From Saccoglossus kowalevskii (taxonomy: Eukaryota > Hemichordata > Enteropneusta > Harrimaniidae), in assembly GCF_000003605.2 (NCBI RefSeq), contig NW_003139820.1:31918-95917 (forward strand): a stretch of DNA of 64,000 bases. The letters are read 5' to 3'. Below the pieces are notes generated by a model that had not been told where the DNA came from, made no database searches, and saw nothing but the letters and a program-made list of their open reading frames with translations. Shown one piece after another: positions 14,201 to 26,200 of the stretch. Both the position numbers and the translations under genes were made by a program. Each line of letters begins with the position of its first letter. Position 1 is the stretch's first letter.

Positions 14201-17200
14201 GTGACGTCCTGACAGCAAAGTGTACGTATGCACACAAATCTTTCTACCTGGCTGTATAATCAAACTGTCGAAAGGATGGACACGTATATAGGCAAACACA
14301 ATAGACTAATTGTGATAGATTTTCTGACGAACCCTTGACACACTACCAAGCTGAGCTGTGAACGTCATATGGTCACACCTTAGCACAGTCATTAAAATAA
14401 CACCATTTGTATTTATCTATAGTCTAAACCCCCAACTACTACAACAATTTATGCACTATCTTGTAGTATAATTGTTAGTGAATCTTATCTCTACATCCCA
14501 TCTACTATGGCTACTATTCGATAAGAAAACGAAGGCTTGGAGGGCTATTTCATAACGGTCATTTGTGTATGCCCATACTTGCACCTCACCGGGTGGTCAG
14601 TAGTAAGTTTGAGCTCATGAACACCTACATTTGTTCCACCAGGCATATCAGTTAGGGTGCCAAAATATTGTTGAAATATTTCATTCAGCTCTTTAATCTT
14701 GCTTTCTGACAACACAGGATCTAAAGGTACATCGTCGATTGTCTCTAGCATTTTAAGGGGACAAACCCAATGAGATTTAGAGACCGAGTTCCAGGTTCAT
14801 TTTCCCCCTCATCTTCTGGTCGTTCCATGGCCAAACCTAGGGATGCACTGAATATCCGTATCAACATTCTTTATACTATCACCTTACCCTCCCGCATTTC
14901 TTCATCATATTTATACCGTACAACTTAGTTTTACCCTTTTTATCAATTCGATAATCAACCGACCCGACCCATTATATAACTTGCCTTGCATTTGCATTCA
15001 CAACTTATCAGTTTATGTGGGCAATAACAGTAACACTTTACCACCTACCACGAACTTGCAGGGTTTAGTTTTTTTGTCAAAGTGAATACAATATCGCGCA
15101 CTTGATTTACCCAGTTCTATTTGTGTCATGTGACAAGTTATTTCTAATCTGTCTTTTCAATAATAACATACTCGTATTTGGTCTTGCCTTCAGGGTTTGA
15201 CACTTCGCCTGTTCACAACTATCTAATTGTCATGGGACCCCTCACTGTCCTGTCATACAGTGGTTCAAATAGAGAAATCCCAAACTAGACTGTGGTGTTT
15301 CTCTGTACGCAAACAACAACAGTGTTACATATCTGTCCCAGTCTTTCAGACGGAATGGCTACTAATTGTTGGAATGACAACAACCGACTCACCTCTCTCA
15401 TCACCTCACTTACAAACTGGTTACTTTGATTGTTCAACAATTGTTCAGAAACCCTACACGACTATTTATATACGGCACATATGATCTTTTCTCCCTTAAT
15501 ATCATCTTGTTTTTGCTTAAATGCAATACGGAAATACTCCTCTAAAGCCTCACCTTCATAACCTTCATAATAAAATAATAAAAAACATTTTGTGAGTTTC
15601 CTTTTGGGGAGTTTCTGTTATAGGTGGCATAGTGAATTAACATGGCCACGTAAAAAATATTCAAATAAAGTGAAGGAGACGCCTATTATTGCAAATACAT
15701 GCTGAAATAAGAATTCGAGATACAACTTGTTAAACATATTATTATTGTAACACATTCCACTTTGACACCAAATGTCATGAGGTTGAATTTTTTAGCACAA
15801 ACAATACTCGTGACTGTGGGTTATTTTTACATTGGTCCTCTCAATATATAACCAGATCAGAATTCATCTAACAGTGGATAACGGTCGTAATATAGTAAAT
15901 ACGTGGTGTAACGTCACTCGCATGTAATGAAAATCATAGATGTAATATGCTTTAGCAAAACACCATGTACAATAAACAATTAACTCCCAAACAATACAAT
16001 CAATAATAACAATAACAAATACTACTCTTAAATTCGCTACACTAATGTGAATGTGTGTACGAGTCACTAGTAACAAATGCCATGTGGTCAGTCGTGGGTG
16101 TTCCTCTGAAGATGAAATCGATGATTTCCTTGTCTTTAATCAGCACACTATTTAGTGGCTTGGCATGTTAACGTCAGTTAGTGGCTTCTATTATTAACCT
16201 GGTAAAGCTCTCATGGTCCATATACATACAGCCTAGCTCGAATCTCTTCACAACTTGCATGGAGAGACCCTGACCATAACCTACTCACACATCGGTCGCC
16301 AAGGAAAGACTGCCTATACTCCCAGTTCCATTGGGGTTTTCGAGGAGTGAGGGATATGGACATAGGTTATTTCAATCCTTTGTAGCAGTAGTCAAGTCCT
16401 TCCAGTAGTCAAGTCAGTGACCTTGTCTATCGAGTTTAACAGTAATTCAGCCATTTAATTTAGTTTCCTATACAATGATTCCCAATGTTCTTCAGCCAAG
16501 TTAGTTATACAGTTTGGTAGTAATTCTCATCACAAAATTCTTCCTACCTGGCTATATAATTAAACTGTCTAGAGACATGTATACTGGTAAACAGAAAAGA
16601 CTAATTGTCACAGTGTTTTTACACTAACAAATATTTCGGAATTTAGAGTGACCGCATGTCTATTTTCTCGGTGCGTATCTGGTCTCACAAATAGTTAACA
16701 GTCATGTTTTCAATTTGCGTGAGTCAAATATTCGTCGAATGTATAAATGTTTTGTACCGAAAAATAAATCTAGATATCGTATTTAGACTAATCATGTGTA
16801 AAGTAGAATAAATTATGTGATGAATGGACTTTTGAAAAACTCATAATAACCATTCTTCTTCTGTTGTGCTTTTTATTAGGGTATGTCCATCAGTTCGTCT
16901 TGGCGTGTTCGTTCCTGGAAAATGGTCGTAAGATTCTGTCAGCCAAAGTAACCTCTCCATATCTGCTGTGTTTGAACGGAATACGTGTACTCAGTTTTTC
17001 GTGGGTGTTCATTGGTCACGTGTTTATGATACTGTTGTTTGTCACAGGTACGTATCAATGTACATGTTCAGTTACTGAATTGAATTGAAGGAACAGATAA
17101 ACAATGTATCGGAAATTCCTATATTACATTCATGTTAAAGCACGGCTCCATAATACCGAGATTGCATCAGTGCGTTATGAAAAAATGTGATTTGCATGGC

Positions 17201-20200
17201 CCGCTCAGTTGATTATTACTTGGTACATGGATGTTAGCATTTCAAACGGAGGTGTTAATTCCATGTGCTAACATCTCATGCTACACTATTACTAGTATCT
17301 GTTTTGAAAAGTCTTTCGTCACGCTTTGTTCAACACTCAAGTAAGCCACTCATAGTTTTCTGGGTTTGTTTTGTTCATAATTGACAGTGAAACACTAGTA
17401 ATATTCCATTCCTGTCAAATACAGCAATTTGACAGTTACTTTTATTCGAATCTCCTGATCGCGTCACCGAGAGTGTTATCCGCAAAATTCTTTCTATGTA
17501 GACGTATCGATGTTATTGAGAATAGTAATACACTTCGTTCTCGATTGAATGTAGTGTATCTATGCTGTAGTTTTAGTTGCTTTACGCAAGGAAATACAGC
17601 CACGCAGGACATACCGCATCACTCGTGAAAATTCATACTCCACAAACATAAGGATTAGTGTTAGGGTTGTCATGGCGTTGGCATTATCCACTGCGCTGCG
17701 CACTTCAAATAATTGTTACGTTCACACGACAGCATTTTATCTGAGCCCGAAGTCTCGAGCCAGCAAAAATGGTCGTGTATACGCGTTCGGCTCTAGCCAA
17801 GTTCGGCTCAACTCCGATAGGGTTGAGCCCCGACATACGCATCGGGGCCCTTCTATCGGAGCCCAAAACTACGTCCTCAATCGTCTTCTTCAAGTAACCT
17901 CTCATTTCAATTATGGCGGAGACAGCATCTTTCGTAATTTCACATAATTTCCGGCTTCACGAAGAGGTACTCGCCCTAATATATATTTGGCAGAGTAAAG
18001 AATTACTGCGATAGATTGAAAGGTCAATGGGAAACAGACAAAAATGCCTGCAGGATGTAAACAAACACACATTCCGGCATTATGTTATTAGCATTTTCTT
18101 ATGAAACAAACATGTACATACAAGACGACGAGATGTACTGCTTTATTTAGAATGAAGCTATATTCTTTATTGAGCATGTAATTTTTATATTTTAATTTAA
18201 AAATAATAGTTTAATTAAATTCATGTGTGAAGCAAGTCCGTGATAGCAGTCATCTTGAACATTTCACGCATTTCTCGCTGAAAACCTTTCATTGTTTGCA
18301 ATCTTTTGTTTCCTGCAAAATAACGAGTCTATTTCACAACAAAATAATATTTTTTTTATACTGATATATTGCTTTGTACTTGATAGAAAACAAGAAGTAT
18401 TTTCTCGACTGTTTCAACGGATTTTGGTATCAAGCGATATGGAACGCAACGTTTTCTGTGGACTCATTTTTCTATTTAAGGTATGTGAAGTTAGAATACT
18501 ATTAGGAAGGGGTGAATAGGGTAGAATTGGTAAATCAATGTGCATGAAGCAATATACACAAACCTCGGAGACAAACAGCACTTAAATGCTTGTTACCTTT
18601 GGTATCGATGTTTTGAATATTGAGTAAAGGTCATGATAATCATGAGGCTAACATTTCAAATTGTACGAAATAAACAACAACAATAACACCCCTGTAAATT
18701 GGGCTCCTTGATATCTCGAAACTTAAGGCATATGTATAATGGATATATAACATAAGCAACAAGTTTACGCTACACGAGTAAGGTTTAAACAACACACTTT
18801 ATTCCACACACGTAAGGGGTGGGAAGGAAATACCTGACCCGTTATAAGGGGTAGTGGGATACACGTTGCATAATAGAAAAATAATAATTACGCAATAATA
18901 TTATAATACTTCCGCGCGTGTAAGGGGTGGAGGGGTGGGTAGGAAATGCCTAAATCGGAAATGCAGATGATTGTCTAACATAGAAACATGTATCCATAAA
19001 ACTACAACACGAAATTACATAAATAACGGACAACAACGGACGCAAATAATACTGGCAATAGGACACAGCCCTGCCTACGTATATATTTTCTATCAAGTCT
19101 CCGCTAACAGTGGTGACGAAGGTAGTTGTAGAATGCAGTCAGAAGCACCTTAGTTGCAGAACACACGCTGCACACTCAGTCGACGACGCTACCAATCATT
19201 ACAGCGAGTATCCTATATTCGTAACTTGTAGAAGAAAGCTGTCCGGGTGGACTCCCGTGCATCACAGAACACACCAGTAGCCAGCAACATACATTATAAG
19301 CTGCATCTAGTTCTAAGCCAAAATCGGGAATCTCAGTTACTGGCGAGTTTCCCGACTCGTTATCAGCAGTTGGACAGATGATGCATTATGAATTTGTAAT
19401 CCAGAGTGCATTGTTCAAACATTACTGGTAAATGCATGATTAGTGGAGACATGGAAATCGGTATAATTAACTGTCTGCCAGCGAAACGACGTCCTCTAGA
19501 ATAAATCACAAACTTCCATGATGCAATACTATGGCTCACTGTACTTACAATATCGGACATTCACAGTAAGAGTGTTTCAACTCATTCAGGTATCAGTTTC
19601 ATAAGTAGGAGGTTCACTGCCATTGCTTGTTCATCATCTAACCCTTCACAAATGTGCACATCTTTAGTGCTTTCCTTACTTGCAATTGTGATTGTTTCCA
19701 CCAAATCTCATCTCATAATTTTAAGAGGTTAGCATGATCTAACCCTTTCAATCCTTTCAATCCTGTAATCTATCTGTCCCAATCTCTCTTTCACAACGTA
19801 ATTTACTTGCCATTGCATTTTTAGTTTATCATGTTCTGTGGGTAGCAGTAGTAGAACATGACCACCTACCTCAAATAGACGCTGCTTGGCCGTTTTGTCA
19901 TATTGAAATTTGTATTATGACTGGGCCTTAGATAACTCAATTCGAGCCAGTTTACATGTTCCCCCCAATCTGCCATACACCTCTAGCACTTACTTGTAGA
20001 TGGACTTCAATCTCTCCAGAAGTAGACTCACCTGTTCACAATTCTCTCAAGATTGACATGGGATCTCTGACCGTTCTCCCATACAAGTTCAAAAGGGTTT
20101 TCATTTTGTGCATTAGGCAAATAATAATAACCTACATACCGATCCCAATCCTTTGGTCTTTCGTCACACATTATCCTGAGTGTTGTGCCATTGAATATTT

Positions 20201-23200
20201 CCACAAGTCCATTGCAAGCTGGATGGTAAGAAGTGGCAGTAATACGCCTAATGGACAAGATACTTACCTCTTTCATCAGGTCATTCACAGATTGGCTTTC
20301 AAGATCAGTCAGATTATGTTCAGGAACACCCAACTGTAAATTTCAATCAATGCTTCAGACACAACTTCTGTTGTGATCCCTTTAAAAAGCACTGCATTGA
20401 AATATCTTTTGACATAATCCATGAATGTCATTCTCATTCAAATCGTATAGTTTTAACAGGGCAAATGAAGACTAACATACACTACAATGGCTTTACCCCT
20501 AAACCTACATACATGTTCAGACCAGACTTCAAGCAAATACCTCAAAATGAACCTTAAAAGCATCCATATCCATATCCTTAAATTCAGACAATTTAGGAAG
20601 TTTAACATCCATTCTTTAGTCATCTAAAATTGATCACCAGTTCCTCCTGCTCCCCCGGTTATTTGTTTTCATTCTTTCCAATTCAAATTGCCTTTCTCTC
20701 TCCTTTTCCACCATTTTCCTTTTTTCAGACCGTTCCCCTTTCTTTGTGCCTTGTGCATGTGCTTTTCACCTCTCCGCCTGCATCCCTAGTATGCTGCTGA
20801 TGCTGATTATTCTCTTATCAATGTGTTCTTCTACTCCTCTCTTCCTTCCTATCTATCGCCATAAACCAAAAACAAAACACCACCATCACAATATGCAACA
20901 TAAACATGATTTAATGTTTGACATTCGTGACAGTTATGTGTTCTCTATTTGCAGTGGTTTGTTAGTGACATACCTATCAATGAAACAGATGGCTAGTAAC
21001 AATGGTAAAATAAACTGGTTGGTGTATTACATTCATCGCTATTGGAGAATAACATGGGTGTTGTTGTTTGTAATGTTGTTTTATACATACCTCATTCTAC
21101 ACATGTTCGATGGACCGATGTATCAATTGACCTATGAAGATGCAAGGAAGAAATGCAATGAGTATTGGTGGACGAATATGTTGTATATAAACAACTGGTA
21201 CCCCTTTCCAGGTGTTGGCGGCCCCGTAAGTAGGACGTAATTTTAGTACTTGTTCTATAGTAACTATTTTTTATATAATGAAAATGTCTGAAATGTTGAC
21301 CAATAATAGTACTATTAACTAACCAATAGTATACACACATATTTCTTGTTCGAGTTTGGTAGCCAGAGTAAAATAATGCTAATTAATGTAAGTCATGCTC
21401 TGTGAAAGTTTACTGACTGAAGCGACGTTCCATTTCATTATGTGATTCGAAGTTAGTATTTTCTATATTTAGAAATGTAGACGAAATTACTTGTTAAACT
21501 TTCAATACGGAGGTCGGTTTTGCCGGGGATTTCTTAAAATTGTTAGTCAATCATCACCCCAACGAAACAAGTTATTACAGAATACATCAATATTGATAAG
21601 TGATAAATTATCTTAGGCCAATTAAAATGTGACCATTAGTGTGCCTTTGGAATCTTGGACCGTACATCTAACTGTAACGCCGTCGCTGATTGGCTGTTGA
21701 GCTGGAATGACAATTTTTGGTTTCAAATACCCCAGGAATGTGTTCTATTAGTGTGTAATTAGGTGTAGTTAGTATTTAAGGGATTTTTCCACACAAAAAC
21801 ACCGAATTCGGCCGAATTTTGTTATCGGTTGGCTTAATATAACCCCAGCGGTTCGTATTTTTGTGAAAGATTGGTATTTTTGTCCTGATTTGTAGGAATC
21901 TGAAAAACGCGTTTCACAATTTGTCTCTTATTTAGTTTTGTGCCGCATTCAAGATGGCGGCCCCCATATAGTAAATATCGCATTTCTTTTATTATCACGT
22001 GTGTGCCAGCTGACTGTGGTATTTTACTACGTGCACATGAACTTTTAAGGCATTTAATTTCTACTTCCCCGTACTTCTTGAAAGTCAAAGCTATGTCTAA
22101 AAAATATGGTATACTCGTGCTGCATCATTAAAACCTTGAAACTGGGGCATGTTAAGTGATTTCGGCTGACAGTTGACATGACCAATGTTTTCATATTCGA
22201 CATGTGTAATAAAAAAGTTATTAATGTGTAGACTAGATTTACAATCACGTTCTTATTTCACCGCGTAGTGTATTGGATGGGTATGGTATCTGGCATGTGA
22301 TATGCAGTTCTATTGGCTCAGTCCACCAATACTTATTCTGCTTTACAGGTACGTTATTTTGACAGTCTTTACTTGCCAAAGGGAATATTCAGATCTAGTT
22401 CGCATCAGTCAAAACCACTGTTACAATTTTGAGAATAATTCGTTGAAACATTAACCAGTCAGCTGGTTCTTTCAAACAAGTTACTAAAACATAGAAAGAA
22501 AACATATTTTGTTGATACGAAAATAAAGTACCAAAGTCTGGATAGATTGACTTAGATTATTTTCTTTTACCTGTTTTACAACAGCTTTCCAACCTCTCGA
22601 TACCGTTACAATATTTATGTGCGTGTATGACAACTGTCAACAAACTATCAACTGTTGATGTCTTTATGTATTATAGGTCTTGGAAATGGGGCATGGGGTT
22701 GATCGCATCGCTATGTGTTGCGTGTTGGTGTGTCGTCGCTCTTATTGCTACACATTTTGGAGAAGTTGCTTCTATTTTCCATGAGTAAATATCTTTACAT
22801 TATTTCACTGCAAATTAACTAAACTATTCACCAAAATGATGTCACGTATTAAATTTTCATGTTATAAGGAAACATAATTATGTCGTTATTGTTAATGTAC
22901 ATGAAAGGTTCATTGGTATTTACGTGTTCATAAATCTGGGTCTCTGAATATCCATGTATTTGACTTCTGTGACTGTGAATGTCCATGAACATAGGCCTAC
23001 AAATGTTCATAAACCTCTTAGTCCACGTAACAATACGGCCGTGGCACCGACCTGGGTCTCTGACTATCCACAGACTTGGTTCTCCCAGTGTAAATGATGT
23101 TTGTTTCTGAACATATGTCTCACAAATTTTGGCTTGTTCATTAATCTTCATCTGTAATATGTGCCACACCAAATGTGCGGCGAATGACTGAATGTGTGAC

Positions 23201-26200
23201 TGAAGTAGTGTGGTCGACAATTTCAGGTAAGAGCAAATATAATTACACTCTGAATTCAAGGTCAATGATTTAAAGTCATCTATGAATGTTAATTAACGAG
23301 TGGTAAGCATTATCATATGAGATACTATGATACGATATGCTTATTGTTTAAACAGGAGTAATATGCGATATTTATACTAGGTCACGTGACAGGTTGTTAT
23401 TTTTTGACACATGGTAAAACAATAACACCGACACACCGAGCGAAACCCTGGGATAGTATCATATTTTTGCAACCTAGCTAGGGCTGGCAACTTTGTGGGA
23501 ACGTAGGAGATTATTGTCAAGCATTAACAGTTTTTGTTTCTAATAAAACGTTCCATGCCAGTGCTCGCGAACGATAACGATCTCAACTTACTTGGGTGCA
23601 TATTCACAATTGTATGCAAATTTATACTACAGAAGCCAATTGTTCAGTGCCACTCATTGATAGACTATATAATTTGGTAGTTGCCAATAATACATATATG
23701 TAAATCAGTATTGTACCATCATATTTTACATCAGCATCAGTAACTTTCACATGAACAATGTTCACATTTCGTTTAAACAAATATGCATTGTATTACGTCA
23801 TATAAGAATCATTCTCAGCGTGTTGAGACGACCAAATCACTTCATCGAATTGTTATTCGATATATTAGATATTAGATATTAGATTAGCTATTAGATATAA
23901 GTCTTCATTCATTTGCTTGACAGATCAATAGTCTTATATGAAATAAATATATTCTCATGACAACCAATTATAATATGACAATTATTGATTGTGCTCGTTG
24001 GCACACATTGTTTACAGCATTTATAACATCTTCTTGTTGACAGAAACTTTGATCCATATGGTTACGCCTAATTAAATCACCTTTCTCTGTCTGACACTTC
24101 CCAAGGAGGTACAATGATAACATCAATGATGCAAATGGTAATGACGTTGTATATGGGAAATCATACACACGGTGGCCTGTGTACATGGTTGGCATGATTA
24201 CAGGATATATACTTTATAGATTGGAGGGGAAAAAGTTCGAAATGAGCATGGTAAGTAATGCTCGCAGTATTATTTGAGAAGTGGGCACGTTATGGGTCAT
24301 ATTAGTTGATGTTTCATTTACTGCGAGATTTCACGTATATATATATATACTTCTGACATCATTCTCTGGGTGGTAGGCATTTGTAGTCAGTGGTTGGTGT
24401 GTAGCCATTGCTACAGGATTGGCTATAATCTATGGTCTATGGTACACAGTAGAAGGACACTATATGCCACAATGGTTAGCTGTGTTATATATCACACTTA
24501 GTCGTCCAGCATGGGCTGCAGCATTGGGTTGGATGACAATAGCATGTGTCACAGGATATGGAGGTAATAGTAAATTTCATCATTACATATACCAGACAAA
24601 CATTACATTAATGAGAACAACAGCATATATTTCCGGATGATCATCTCAAAACACATTTTTGTCGGCCGATATATTCCCAGGGACCCACATACAAGGGTAT
24701 ATGTTATACACAACATTAACACAACTTGTTCATTTCGACCATGAATAACATGCGCAGTTCAGCCCAGGAGTATGGTGCTCTGAATTTGATATGCGAGAAT
24801 ATCGATCTTCTCGCAGCATGTATAACCCATAATTACTTGACAAATTTCTGCTTTGAAAAAGGAATAACCCGTGGCATTGCTACTTAGTCTGCTGCCGAGA
24901 AAAACGCTGTTTCTTGCGTAAGCGCAATGAAATACTAATTTCTTGTTGGGTTCTAGGTTCTACTCGTTTCGAGCTACTAACATCATATAATGTTGCGTTA
25001 TAATTTAACAAATTAGCGAGGTTGAGAAACAACAATGAGTAATGTGTCAAACAAAAGCGTATACTTTGAATAATGCAAAAGTTCAAAAGCTACAAAACCG
25101 CTGTTTATATCACGTTGCTATGTGTGAATTTCCAATTCTCCTAACGTGTTTTCTTGTAATATACTACCATAGTACGAGGTGACGAGAAGCTATGTTTGTT
25201 TTAAAAACACCTAATAGTGTCGGGTAGTAGTTTCTGAGAATATTGCATGCTAAAGTCATTCATTGATGATGCACGATAGTTTGTTGTAGAAACACAGACA
25301 GATTTGGTTTATTACATACTGACATCGAGTACAAACGGTACATAACTAATAGTTACAAAATTCACACTCTTTATAGCCGGAGTCCGAACCTAAAAGCGAA
25401 CGCATGTGATTGGTCTGAATTAAAGTGCTCTGATTGGCTGAGGAAATAAGAAATAATGTTCCATTAATTTTTCTTATAAATGATTGTGACATAAACTAGG
25501 TAGTTATCAGTACGTGGCTCGGTCGTGGCTCCGAGCAAGCAAAACAAACAAAACTAAAACAGTGAGAACAGTTGTGAATAAACTAGAACTAAAGAGTGAA
25601 AACATGGATTGATTAAACACGGAGTTAAAAAGTATGAGATTCGCTAAAAATAGTGTAATAATTCTGAATTTGAATTCAAAACAAGTAAAAAATACAATGT
25701 TTTCAGCTGAATATCTTTACATTTACAAAATAGTTGACAATTATGGCGAATGCCAACGTCACGATGACGTCATGTGTACGATTCTAACACCATACTGCAA
25801 TAAAAGCGCAGTCTATTGCAAAATGTGCAATATATTAACACGTTTGACAATAATTAGTTTTCGTACGTGTACCATGTTTCCCTGTTTTGAGCAGTTGATC
25901 ATACATCCGCAATCACTATGAACAGTCTTCACGGTTGTGTGATCTCGATTTAATCTAGTTTATTCAGTTTCAGGGAAGAGTTACAGGTCTACTAGTATAT
26001 AGGACCATATATAGGACCTTGCTTTAGCCAATCAGATGGCTAGATTCAGATTAAACACGTTATAATTAATCACGTGATTTTATATTTAGGTCCAGTCAAC
26101 ACTATTCTGTCATGGAAGATTTGGATACCATTGTCACGACTCACATTCAGTGCGTACATGATACATCTTCCTGTCATTGTCATGGGATACATGAGCCGTG

